Source of the DNA: Commensalibacter oyaizuii
GTDB taxonomy: Bacteria; Pseudomonadota; Alphaproteobacteria; Acetobacterales; Acetobacteraceae
Length of the DNA: 64,000 bases
Reading direction: 5' to 3'
Assembly: GCF_029953265.1 (NCBI RefSeq)
Contig: NZ_JASBAO010000001.1
Coordinates: forward strand, 1,203,501 to 1,267,500
The notes under the pieces are model-generated. The model did not search any database. It was not told the DNA's origin and was given only the letters and a program-made list of their open reading frames with translations. Positions 27,905-36,668 of this stretch are shown piece after piece. Both the position numbers and the translations under genes were made by a program. Position 1 is the first letter of the stretch, and each line of letters opens with the position of its first letter.

Positions 27905-29134
27905 TTATAGTTTTCCACCACGACGCCCGGCCTGAGCACCCAATCGTAAACGTAATGCATTCAATTTAATAAATCCTTGTGCATCGACCTGATTATAAGC
28001 ACCTTCATCATCCTCAAAGGTCACAACCCGCATATCATAAAGACTGTTAGGACTTTCACGCCCCATTAGAATAATATTCCCTTTATATAATTTCAAATGC
28101 ACACGACCTGTTACTGAGTGCTGACTTTCATCAATAAGGGCCTGTAACATACGACGTTCTGGTGAGAACCAAAAACCATTATAAATTAATTCTGCATAAC
28201 GTGGCATAATACTGTCTTTTAAATGCCCAGCTTCACGATCCAAAGTAATGGATTCCATATTTCTGTGGGCAAATAACAAAATAGTACCCCCTGGGGTTTC
28301 ATAAATTCCACGAGACTTCATTCCAACAAAACGATTTTCAACCAAATCCAAACGCCCAATTCCATTGGCTTTACCCAATTCATTTAAACGCGTTAATAAT
28401 GTTGCTGGGGACATTGCCACACCATTAATGGCTACGGGATCCCCACCCTTGAAATCGATAGTAATTTCTGTTGCTTTATCAGGGGCATCTTCTGGGGAAA
28501 TAGTACGTTGAAATACGATTTCATCTGGAGCAACCGCAGGATCTTCCAAAATTTTACCTTCGGAAGAAGAGTGCAACATGTTCGCATCTACAGAAAATGG
28601 TGCCTCGCCACGTTTATCGTGTGCTATGGGAATTTGATTTTCTTCTGCAAATTGCAATAACCGAGTACGAGAAGTCAATTCCCATTCACGCCATGGCGCG
28701 ATCACCGTAACATCAGGTTTTAATGCATAATAAGCCAATTCAAAACGAACCTGATCATTACCTTTACCTGTTGCGCCATGGGCGACTGCATCAGCACCGA
28801 CTTGTTCGGCAATCTCAATTTGTCTTTTAGAAATCAAAGGCCGTGCAATTGAAGTACCCAATAGATATTGACCTTCATAAAGAGTATTCGCCCGAAACAT
28901 TGGGAAAACATAGTCACGAACAAATTCTTCACGTAAATCTTCAACAAAGATTTCTTTAACCCCGAACATCTCTGCTTTTTTACGTGCAGGTTCCAATTCA
29001 TCGCCCTGCCCCAAATCTGCGGTAAAGGTTACAACTTCACATTCATAGGTTTTTTGCAACCAACGTAAAATGACCGAAGTATCCAACCCACCAGAATAGG
29101 CAAGAACGACTTTTTTCACCTTCTTCTCAACCAT
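27905..29134 (-). CDS. argG: Argininosuccinate synthase
   Basis: A 409-residue enzyme joining citrulline and aspartate in arginine synthesis. The N-terminal ATP pyrophosphatase loop [15 protein letters not shown] is intact, as are [13 protein letters not shown] and the [13 protein letters not shown] region. Length is normal. It is the first minus-strand gene after the plus-strand dehydrogenase/dioxygenase pair, with a 191-bp divergent intergenic region that must hold its promoter. Confidence 0.97.
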   Translation of the reverse strand: MVEKKVKKVVLAYSGGLDTSVILRWLQKTYECEVVTFTADLGQGDELEPARKKAEMFGVKEIFVEDLREEFVRDYVFPMFRANTLYEGQYLLGTSIARPLISKRQIEIAEQVGADAVAHGATGKGNDQVRFELAYYALKPDVTVIAPWREWELTSRTRLLQFAEENQIPIAHDKRGEAPFSVDANMLHSSSEGKILEDPAVAPDEIVFQRTISPEDAPDKATEITIDFKGGDPVAINGVAMSPATLLTRLNELGKANGIGRLDLVENRFVGMKSRGIYETPGGTILLFAHRNMESITLDREAGHLKDSIMPRYAELIYNGFWFSPERRMLQALIDESQHSVTGRVHLKLYKGNIILMGRESPNSLYDMRVVTFEDDEGAYNQVDAQGFIKLNALRLRLGAQAGRRGGKL

Positions 29135-29325
29135 ATTTTTCTCTTTTCCTGTAAGACATCATAAGTTGATAACTCTATACCACTATCGTGCACTGTTTCA
29201 AATAATCATTGTCAATAAACTTTTTTTTGATAGCACTTCACAAAAGATTGCGATCATGTTACGTTTTTTTATCCTTAAATATCAATAAGTTAACAAAAAG
29301 TTAACAAAACTAAAGGAAGATCGTC

Positions 29326-30195
29326 ATGAAGATTGCTTTCATAGGACTTGGAACAATGGGGATGCCCATTGTTAATAATATTTCGAAAAAAAACTTTTTT
29401 ATCAAAGCCTGGGATAAGCGCCCCATCGATCCCTCAAAATTGGAAGCTAACATCATCTTGTGCCAAACGCCATCGGAACTCGAAGACTGCGATATCCTAA
29501 TGACCATGGTGCCAGACGATAACGCAATCAGAAATATTGCATATGAAACCAAGGTGTTAACGAACAAGAAGATTTGGATTAATTTGTCGACAACTTCTTT
29601 AGCCCTTTTACAAGAAATCAACAAGTTTCGACAGAATCGGTTCGAATATCACGTCATTCCTGTCATGGGTCGATGCGACGTCGCGGAGGCTGGACAATTG
29701 GATGTCTATTATTCAGGCAACAAACAACAGCTAGCCCTTGTTGAACCTATTCTAAATAGTTTTTCGAAAAAAATATGGTACCTCAACGAAAAAAGAGAAA
29801 CTGCGCTCCTCACAAAACTGGCAGGGAACTTTTTACTCAATGCTACAATCGAAGCTCTGGGTGAGGCATTTGCTTTGGTAGAAAAAGCTTCTGTGGAAAG
29901 ACAGGTCTTTGCAGACATTATTATGGATTCGATGTTTAAATGCCCTGTTTACGAACTCTACACCGATATGATTGTTAATCGTAAGTTCAGTCCCCCTGGA
30001 TTTCCACTAGAACTGGGACTTAAAGACATCAACCTTATCATTGATGCTGGGGAACATTATCGCGTCCCCCTACCCTATGCATCAATTGTCAAGGATCATT
30101 TTATCGAGGGAATGGCTTACAACGAGCAAACACTTGACGAAAGCGCATTATCTATCAGTGCAATACGCCACAGTAATCAAACAAAAACCAATTAG
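29326..30195 (+). CDS. NAD(P)-dependent beta-hydroxyacid dehydrogenase family protein
   Basis: A 289-residue protein with the two-domain fold of 3-hydroxyisobutyrate and 6-phosphogluconate dehydrogenases. The N-terminus has the dinucleotide motif IAFIGLGTMGMPIV; the substrate loop reads PVMGRCDVAEAGQLDV; the catalytic lysine stands in LLTKLAGNFLLNA. The substrate is unknown. AAGGA lies 8 nt before the ATG. The stop is 10 bp before an EctD-like dioxygenase, forming a two-gene plus-strand unit inside a long minus-strand run. Codons ending in C (ATC, GAC, AAC) seem commoner than in neighbours, hinting at separate origin. Confidence 0.82.
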   Translation: MKIAFIGLGTMGMPIVNNISKKNFFIKAWDKRPIDPSKLEANIILCQTPSELEDCDILMTMVPDDNAIRNIAYETKVLTNKKIWINLSTTSLALLQEINKFRQNRFEYHVIPVMGRCDVAEAGQLDVYYSGNKQQLALVEPILNSFSKKIWYLNEKRETALLTKLAGNFLLNATIEALGEAFALVEKASVERQVFADIIMDSMFKCPVYELYTDMIVNRKFSPPGFPLELGLKDINLIIDAGEHYRVPLPYASIVKDHFIEGMAYNEQTLDESALSISAIRHSNQTKTN

Positions 30196-30205
30196 GAAAA
30201 ACGTA

Positions 30206-30973
30206 ATGCTTACTAACAACGACATTGAACAATTTCATAAAGATGGTTTTCTCGTTAAAGAAAACTATGTCCCCGACGATCTACTTCATAAAATCGATCA
30301 ATCAGTAAAAAACTTAGAATTACAAAACCACGATGGTTACGTCTTTGAAAATGATCAAAAAACTTTAAGAAGTATCAACGGTCCCCACATGATAGACCCG
30401 TTTTTTGAAGAGCTGGCAAACGACGACTTACTGGAACGTGATGCTTACGCTCTACTAAACGAAGAAACCTATCTTCACCAATACAAAATCAACTTTAAAA
30501 ATGCGCTGAACGGTGACGTGTGGGCATGGCATAGTGATTTTTACTTTTGGAATAAAGAAGACGGAATGCAGAAGGACAATGCCTTCTCCGTAGGGATTTT
30601 CCTTGACGATGTTAACGATATGAATGGACCACTGTTGGTCGCTCCAGGATCTCATAAAACCCTCATCCCTGACAGCGAGGTTATTCACACCTACGGACAA
30701 AATGCACCAAAGAATTGGCGAGAAACAACATCTTCCAAGTTGAAGTATGAACTGTCTCAAAGCTTTCTAGCAAAAACTCTTGGGCAAACTGGCATTGTTG
30801 CTGCTAAAGGAAAGAAAGGCAGTGCCCTTTTCTTCCACAGCTCTATATTACACGCCTCAAACGTAAATCTTACCCCTTGGCGCAGAAGATTAGTTTTATT
30901 AAGTTACAATGTCATGAGTAACAAGTTACTTAACATAGATGATCCACGCCCCAATTTCATGGCAACTCGATAA
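30206..30973 (+). CDS. PhyH/EctD-like Fe(II)/2-oxoglutarate dioxygenase
   Basis: A 255-residue non-haem iron dioxygenase of the phytanoyl-CoA dioxygenase superfamily. The iron ligands appear as H109 and D111 (WHSDF) and a distal histidine (H216 in SILHASN, or H211), with a later arginine in PWRRR to hold 2-oxoglutarate. The stretch around WHSDFYFWNKEDGM and NGPLLVAPGSHK resembles ectoine hydroxylase EctD most. No ectoine synthesis genes are seen, so the substrate may be another amino-acid-like compound. Start chosen at ATG 30206, with AGGA 8 nt upstream and 10 bp after the dehydrogenase stop; a longer in-frame reading would overlap that gene. Confidence 0.82.
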   Translation: MLTNNDIEQFHKDGFLVKENYVPDDLLHKIDQSVKNLELQNHDGYVFENDQKTLRSINGPHMIDPFFEELANDDLLERDAYALLNEETYLHQYKINFKNALNGDVWAWHSDFYFWNKEDGMQKDNAFSVGIFLDDVNDMNGPLLVAPGSHKTLIPDSEVIHTYGQNAPKNWRETTSSKLKYELSQSFLAKTLGQTGIVAAKGKKGSALFFHSSILHASNVNLTPWRRRLVLLSYNVMSNKLLNIDDPRPNFMATR

Positions 30974-31065
30974 TTACTTGACTTATGAACTCAGTGACAG
31001 GTGCAATTGGTGTAAAAATACCTTTGCGCCCGTCTTGTTAGTAGAAACCTCTCGGCCCCGAAAGA

Positions 31066-31908
31066 TTAAAATACGTTTTCCAGTGACATAGAAAACTGCC
31101 CTGGCTTTAAGGGTTGAGGTTGTGAAACATCAGGGGCCCAACCTGTTAACACCGCAAAATGCAATGGAACAGCCAACTCATCTTGTTGTTCTAATTTTTC
31201 AAGACAATGAACCCAAAATGAATGATGAGTTAAGTTTTTTTTCCCTTCAACCAATGCATTCGTCTCACCAGAAAAGCGCAAGTCACGAAATAAAGCCGCA
31301 GCAGAGCGATAAACTAAATCCAATTTTTCCTTATCAACCACAGGTAATGCAAACCCTGCTCTCTGCATTAACTCAGCACAGGCCCGCAAATCTGGAAAGG
31401 GTGATATTCTGGGCGATGCCCCGCCATAATGTTCTATTTCTGCCTCAGTCATAATTGTTCTAAGCAAAGATAACGTCGGTAAAATGGGAACTGCTGCTAA
31501 AAATAATCCATCGGGGCGCAAAATATTTCTAATTTGCATTAATGCACCTGGTAAATCATTCACCCAGTGCAAATTAAAATGAGCTATGACTAAATCAAAA
31601 CTCTCTGCTGCAAATGGTAACATCTCTTCGTCCATACAGACGCAAGATTTTCCTTGATTAATAGCAACCAATTTGTGCGACAAATCTGCTGAAATGGTAT
31701 TTATACCCCTTGCCTGCAATGCTGGACCAATAATACCACGCCCTCCTATTTCCAAAGCATTGGCAAAGGATCGTTGCACATCATCCAAACGACCTAACAA
31801 TTGATCTGCACATCTCTCAACCACGTCTTGCATTTCTTGCATGTGCGATACCGCCCTATCACGATGTAATCTTACCAATTGACGATTAAATAAAATGGGC
31901 ACAGACAT
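31066..31908 (-). CDS. SAM-dependent methyltransferase (NDUFAF5/BioC-like)
   Basis: A 280-residue class I methyltransferase starting MSVPILFNRQLVRLHRDRAV, the pattern of the alphaproteobacterial group related to mitochondrial NDUFAF5. The SAM site is ALEIGGRGIIGPAL, unusually with GGRG rather than GCGTG; the later motifs FDLVIAHFNLHWVNDLPGALMQIRNILRPDG are well kept. NDUFAF5 hydroxylates an arginine of complex I rather than methylating it, so the reaction here cannot be assumed. It is the last minus-strand gene before the dioxygenase pair. Confidence 0.82.
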   Translation of the reverse strand: MSVPILFNRQLVRLHRDRAVSHMQEMQDVVERCADQLLGRLDDVQRSFANALEIGGRGIIGPALQARGINTISADLSHKLVAINQGKSCVCMDEEMLPFAAESFDLVIAHFNLHWVNDLPGALMQIRNILRPDGLFLAAVPILPTLSLLRTIMTEAEIEHYGGASPRISPFPDLRACAELMQRAGFALPVVDKEKLDLVYRSAAALFRDLRFSGETNALVEGKKNLTHHSFWVHCLEKLEQQDELAVPLHFAVLTGWAPDVSQPQPLKPGQFSMSLENVF

Positions 31909-31960
31909 AGTTAAAAAACTCTTAAAATTATATGTTAACCATAATAAAGCTGATTAATAA

Positions 31961-31992
31961 AGAAAGGCGCAACAAATACGTTGCGCCTTTCT
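31961..31992. terminator. Rho-independent terminator after the phosphoglucomutase gene
   Basis: Perfect 12-bp inverted repeat AGAAAGGCGCAA / TTGCGCCTTTCT with an 8-nt loop, followed on the minus strand by a T-rich stretch. It lies 24 bp after the phosphoglucomutase stop and separates that transcript from the methyltransferase gene. Confidence 0.85.
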
Positions 31993-32015
31993 CAAAAACA
32001 ACTTGAAACTTAGAC

Positions 32016-33404
32016 TTAGATTTCTGGTAATTCAACCCCGGAAGCACTTAGTTGGGATTTTAATGCCTCTTTAAGGGTTTCAAGGCCTGCTTCTGTTGTA
32101 CTTTCTGCACGTGCAACCAATGATGCCTGAGTATTTGATGCTCTTAACAACCACCAACCATCAGCAGTATTAACCCGAACACCGTCAATTGTATCGACAT
32201 CGGCATTTGCAGCTTTTAATCGATCAGCGACCTCTTTAACCACAGAGAATTTACGATCATCAGGACAGTCAAAGCGGATCTCAGGGGTGGAAATCGCTTT
32301 TGGTAAAGATTCAGTAATTTCGGACAACGGCCCTTTTAATCGTGCAACAATATCCAGCGTACGCACTGCAACATATAATGCGTCATCAAAACCATACCAC
32401 TTATCAGCAAAGAAAATGTGACCAGACATTTCACCACCTAATAAAGCCTTGGTTTCAGCCATTTTTGCTTTGATCAAAGAATGCCCAGTACACCACATCA
32501 ATGGATAACCACCAGCCTTTTTAATTTCTTCAAATAAAATCTGGCTAGCTTTCACATCCGCGATAATAGTAGCCCCTTGGTGGTCAGGCAGAATATCACG
32601 GCTGTAAACAATCATTAGCTGATCACCCCACAGGATATTCCCTTTGTCATCAATAACACCGATACGATCAGCATCACCATCGAAGGCAATCCCTATATCA
32701 GCTTTACGCTCGGCAACCTCTTTTTGCAACTGAACTAAATTCTTTGGAACCGTGGGATCTGGACTATGGGCTGGAAAATTACCATCAATACTACCATTTA
32801 GAACAATATGCTCGCCAGGCAGTTGTTGTACCAACCGGGTCAAAACCTCACCAGCGGCACTGTTACTGTTATCCCAAACCACTTTAAGCTTGCGATCTGT
32901 TGCATTAAAATCTTTTAATAAGCGGGTAACATATTCTTCGGCAATATCAACCTTGCGAACACTACCAATTCCTTCTGGAACGACATCACCTTGAGCAACT
33001 TGAGCACCTAGAGCTTGAATTTGTTTCCCATAAAAAGATTTCCCCCCCAGCATGAATTTCATACCGTTATATTCTTTTGGATTATGACTTGCCGTCACCA
33101 TCACTGCACCATCAGCTTCCATGGTGGTTGCAGCATAATACAACATTGGGGTTGGGCCACGTCCAATACGAACAACTTCAAGACCACATTTTTTTAAACC
33201 GTCAACTAATGCGGTTTCAAGATCTGGCGAACTTACCCGTCCATCGTAACTTACGACAACCTTTTTACCATTTTGACGCGCAATCAAGCTGCCAAAAGAA
33301 CGGCCAATAGCATAAGCATCTTCGATAAAAAATGTTTTTCCATAGATCCCACGGATATCATATTCGCGCAGAATGCTTGGATCGATAACTCTTTTATGTT
33401 CCAT
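32016..33404 (-). CDS. Phosphomannomutase/phosphoglucomutase
   Basis: A 462-residue alpha-D-phosphohexomutase of the AlgC type, interconverting hexose-6-phosphates and hexose-1-phosphates. The phosphoserine loop is TASHNPKEYNGMKF, the metal loop is FDGDADRIGVID, and the sugar-binding GGEMSGHIFF loop is present. Its ATG overlaps the galU stop by one base (TAATG), so the two are translationally coupled: the mutase makes glucose-1-phosphate and GalU converts it to UDP-glucose for envelope polysaccharides. Confidence 0.94.
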   Translation of the reverse strand: MEHKRVIDPSILREYDIRGIYGKTFFIEDAYAIGRSFGSLIARQNGKKVVVSYDGRVSSPDLETALVDGLKKCGLEVVRIGRGPTPMLYYAATTMEADGAVMVTASHNPKEYNGMKFMLGGKSFYGKQIQALGAQVAQGDVVPEGIGSVRKVDIAEEYVTRLLKDFNATDRKLKVVWDNSNSAAGEVLTRLVQQLPGEHIVLNGSIDGNFPAHSPDPTVPKNLVQLQKEVAERKADIGIAFDGDADRIGVIDDKGNILWGDQLMIVYSRDILPDHQGATIIADVKASQILFEEIKKAGGYPLMWCTGHSLIKAKMAETKALLGGEMSGHIFFADKWYGFDDALYVAVRTLDIVARLKGPLSEITESLPKAISTPEIRFDCPDDRKFSVVKEVADRLKAANADVDTIDGVRVNTADGWWLLRASNTQASLVARAESTTEAGLETLKEALKSQLSASGVELPEI

Positions 33405-34288
33405 TATTTTGCACCTTCATGTGCATATTTTTTCAAAATTTCACGCATTGATGACTGTAAGTCAGAACGTTGCAATGCAAATGCAATTTGTGCCTCTAAA
33501 AAGCCAGCCTTACTGCCACAATCGTACCGTATACCTTCGTAACGTAATCCATGAAATGGCATTTCACCAATTAATTTTGCCATTGAGTCTGTTAACTGCA
33601 CTTCATTCCCTGCTCCACGTTCCATCTTAGATAAATGAGTCATAATTTCAGGGGACAAAATATAACGACCAATCACAGAAAGATTAGAAGGTGCTTCTTC
33701 AGGTTTTGGTTTTTCAACCAAACCAGAAATCTCAACCAATTTACCATCATCAGAGGCAACGTCAACAATACCATAGCTGGATGTTTTTTCACGGGGCACT
33801 TCAGAAACTGCAACAACGTTACCACCGTGTTTGTTATAAACATCAACCATTTGTGCCAAACAACCACGCTCACTCAAAATCAAATCATCTGGTAATAAGA
33901 CGGCAAATGGATCGTCCCCTACGAATGTGCGTGCACACCACACAGCATGCCCTAATCCCAATGGATCTTGCTGACGCAATGCCGTTAAGGATCCTGCCTG
34001 AATACTGGAAGGTTGCAATGCCTCTAGGGATTCTTTTTTACCCTTTTGACGTAATGTATCTTCTAATTCATAAGCAATATCAAAATAGTCTATTAAAGAA
34101 TCTTTTCCACGGGCAGTAATTAAACAAAATTGTTCAATTCCTGCTGCTCTTGCCTCATCGATTGCGTACTGAATCAACGGACGGTCAACAACAGGCAACA
34201 TTTCTTTAGGCATAGACTTCGTAGCAGGCAAGAAACGCGTACCAAATCCAGCAACAGGTAACACAGCTTTACGTAGAGGTTTAATCAC
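33404..34288 (-). CDS. galU: UTP--glucose-1-phosphate uridylyltransferase
   Basis: A 294-residue nucleotidyltransferase with the N-terminal signature KAVLPVAGFGTRFLPATKSMPKEMLPV and the later LVEKPKPEEAPSNLSVIGRYILSPEI. It makes UDP-glucose from UTP and glucose-1-phosphate. It is the first gene of a two-gene operon with the phosphohexomutase. Length and motifs are normal for the family. Confidence 0.96.
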   Translation of the reverse strand: MIKPLRKAVLPVAGFGTRFLPATKSMPKEMLPVVDRPLIQYAIDEARAAGIEQFCLITARGKDSLIDYFDIAYELEDTLRQKGKKESLEALQPSSIQAGSLTALRQQDPLGLGHAVWCARTFVGDDPFAVLLPDDLILSERGCLAQMVDVYNKHGGNVVAVSEVPREKTSSYGIVDVASDDGKLVEISGLVEKPKPEEAPSNLSVIGRYILSPEIMTHLSKMERGAGNEVQLTDSMAKLIGEMPFHGLRYEGIRYDCGSKAGFLEAQIAFALQRSDLQSSMREILKKYAHEGAK

Positions 34289-34417
34289 GAAATTTCACCT
34301 TATTAACATATCTTTAAAACATCCATATACCATATACATGAATATTTTAGGTACAACTTATTTTGAACCCTTTTAAATACGAATTATGTTTTTAAAAAGA
34401 GCATTTATAAAATTTCA

Positions 34418-34449
34418 ATAACCTTGTTCATGTAAACAAACAAGGTTAT
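34418..34449. terminator. Probable terminator after the AIDA-repeat Hint protein
   Basis: Inverted repeat ATAACCTTGTT / AACAAGGTTAT with a 10-nt loop, followed on the minus strand by TTGAAATTTT. It lies 36 bp beyond the Hint protein stop and ahead of galU. Confidence 0.7.
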
Positions 34450-34484
34450 CCAAAAAATTAATTATAAAACACGATGTAAGACTA

Positions 34485-36554
34485 TTAAGCAACCATTTTA
34501 TTTTTCTTATAAGGTCCGCCAGCTACCACCTCTATCATAATTATTTTTTTACCATGAATTTTTTCTTCAAAAGGTAAAAGAGCATTTCCATCCGTCCAAC
34601 GATATAAACAACTTTCAATGGAATGCCATCCAGACAATATATCATGTTGAATATGTATTTTAATATCATGAACCCTTTTGGGTGTAATCACTGTAATCTT
34701 GCCAATCAAAACTCCCAACCTTCGACGATCATCAACGTAGGGTCCAATGACATCACAAGGACGATCGGCATTTGACAAGATATTTACACAATCAATATTT
34801 TCATCAACCTGGAAAAAGAATATATTTCCTTTAACCAAGTAGGGTAAAATATTGTGTTTCTTAGTTTTTAAGCAAATATTACTATCGTTAGTAAGATGCT
34901 GTTCTTTATAATGGAATTGATCCTTTTTTAAACATCGTTGAAATATTTGATTATAAATTGGTTCAACAACCATTCGCTGAACATTTAATTCTGCCGCTGC
35001 ATCGTTTTCCCAAGTTTTAACAACAATATTTTTTCTTAAAATAAACACACTGCCATCTTGTATAAAATTATAACGATTGCCAGTATCCAAGTAGCTTTCA
35101 GTTAACATACCATCAGCGTATATAACAGAATGCTTATCTGTTTCTAAATGATAATAAGTATATTCAGTAAATGAATAATCATAAAAAATACTCATTCCAT
35201 TGATTAACATCCGTGCCGGAACAAATTTACCATCAAAAAACAAACAATGTTCTGCTGTTACTAATAAATCTTTATAGGGAACTCCCTCAGAAATAGCATC
35301 TTTTAAAATACGAACAGGATATCCTGCCTCATCATCAGGGTGACTAGATTTAACAAATGTTGTCTTCTTTCCAATCCATTTAATAGGTGCGGTAACAATT
35401 TGATTATTTTTCCAATCAAAAGTTGTTACTAGATCACCAACTGATAATGTTTCAATAGCAATATCACCATTTGGCGTTTTAATCATGGTTCCTTCTAAAA
35501 AACAAACCTCCATAGTCAAATTGCCATTACTGTCAGTACCCAAAGCATAACCTTGATCTTCAACGCCGAGAATATGCATAGTCAGTTTACTACCATTTTT
35601 TAATTTTAAAGTAACATAATCTCCACTTGGATTACCCTGTGCATCAACAAAATCCACGCTGACAACGTCAGATTGCTTAACACCATATAAAGTAATTAAA
35701 TCTGTCTCTCCTGTTCCTTCCTTATCGCCACTATACCCAGAAATTGTTGTTGTGATTGTTGTGTTTGAGTTACTGGTAGTTGTATTTATTCCAGAAATAA
35801 TCAATCCACTATTATTGTTACCCTGTAAATCAACAGCACCGCCTGCAGTTGGATGAGTTGTCAAACGACCACCTTCTTGTAACTGAATAGTACCACCCAT
35901 GTGACCACCAGAGGCAACATTCATGTAGCCACCATTCTCAATAATGGTATCATAAGCCATGCCGCCTGATGTGACTAATTGCGACCCCATATTATGTACT
36001 GTTGTATTGCTGGCTGTTCCTGCCACAGTCTGAAAACCGTTATAAATCTGTGTACTAATTGCAACCGTAGTAGAGCGTACAATTTGATTTCCACTGTTGA
36101 TAATCGTTCTAACCGCAAGGCCACCTTGAATGATATGTCGACCATTATTGTTAAGAACAATATCAAATGATGAACCTGTATAGTTACCCAATGTTCCACC
36201 ATCAACTATAACATTAGAAACTTGCCCATCTCCCATAATTGTCATTGAGGCATTTGTATGAATGATACCCCCATCAACAACCCCATAGATATTCGGGTTG
36301 CCAGCCCCTGCAGCTGCAGTGGAATATACTTCAAGATTATATAGAGTGCCACCGGGTTGAACTAATAGAGGTGCAGCATTTTTATCTGTACTACTGACAA
36401 CAACGTTGCTTGCCACCCCCCCTTGATCGATAATTAAACTCCCCCCCGTAACCGTTGCACCAATCAACGTATCACCATTTGACACATGATATGCTCTGGT
36501 TACAGATGTTACGGTTACACCACTAACTACCTGCCTGTTTGTTACACCAGCCAT
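34485..36554 (-). CDS. AIDA-type repeat surface protein with C-terminal Hint domain
   Basis: A 689-residue protein with strong ribosome binding sequence AGAGGA 7 nt before its ATG. Residues about 15-235 are strand-loop-strand (AIDA-type) repeats such as GGVASNVVV, DGQVSNVIVDGG, GGLAVRTIINSG, GTASNTTVHNMG and GGMAYDTIIENGG, the known acceptor type for TibC-family heptosyltransferases. A Hint_2 domain starts at C351 (VCFLEGTMIKTPNG), with TAEH and the closing LTESYLDTGNR. A final module of about 190 residues shares PYVDDRRRLGVLIGKI and GWHSIE...RWTDGNALLP with the 1498-residue protein at 19060-23556. No signal peptide or autotransporter barrel is seen. The C-terminal part is Lys/Ile-rich. Confidence 0.82.
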   Translation of the reverse strand: MAGVTNRQVVSGVTVTSVTRAYHVSNGDTLIGATVTGGSLIIDQGGVASNVVVSSTDKNAAPLLVQPGGTLYNLEVYSTAAAGAGNPNIYGVVDGGIIHTNASMTIMGDGQVSNVIVDGGTLGNYTGSSFDIVLNNNGRHIIQGGLAVRTIINSGNQIVRSTTVAISTQIYNGFQTVAGTASNTTVHNMGSQLVTSGGMAYDTIIENGGYMNVASGGHMGGTIQLQEGGRLTTHPTAGGAVDLQGNNNSGLIISGINTTTSNSNTTITTTISGYSGDKEGTGETDLITLYGVKQSDVVSVDFVDAQGNPSGDYVTLKLKNGSKLTMHILGVEDQGYALGTDSNGNLTMEVCFLEGTMIKTPNGDIAIETLSVGDLVTTFDWKNNQIVTAPIKWIGKKTTFVKSSHPDDEAGYPVRILKDAISEGVPYKDLLVTAEHCLFFDGKFVPARMLINGMSIFYDYSFTEYTYYHLETDKHSVIYADGMLTESYLDTGNRYNFIQDGSVFILRKNIVVKTWENDAAAELNVQRMVVEPIYNQIFQRCLKKDQFHYKEQHLTNDSNICLKTKKHNILPYLVKGNIFFFQVDENIDCVNILSNADRPCDVIGPYVDDRRRLGVLIGKITVITPKRVHDIKIHIQHDILSGWHSIESCLYRWTDGNALLPFEEKIHGKKIIMIEVVAGGPYKKNKMVA

Positions 36555-36619
36555 TATAATCCTCTTAAATTTTATTATATTTTATTTGGATATATGGAGA
36601 TGCACATCGGACAATACTA

Positions 36620-36659
36620 TATCGCAAGTGATAATTTTGAGAAATTATCACTTGCGATA
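36620..36659. terminator. Strong inverted repeat after maeB
   Basis: A perfect 18-bp inverted repeat (36620-36637 and 36642-36659, arm beginning TATCGCAAGTGATAA) with a 4-nt loop lies just beyond the malic enzyme stop. The following minus-strand sequence has no long T-run, so it is a hairpin of high stability but imperfect terminator form; an mRNA-stabilising or Rho-assisted role is possible. Confidence 0.65.
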
Positions 36660-36668
36660 AAATTACAT

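Noticed and set aside
30041..30205. Longer N-terminal extension of the dioxygenase
   Set aside because: It overlaps the dehydrogenase gene in another frame; the ATG at 30206 has a proper ribosome binding site and starts the conserved domain.
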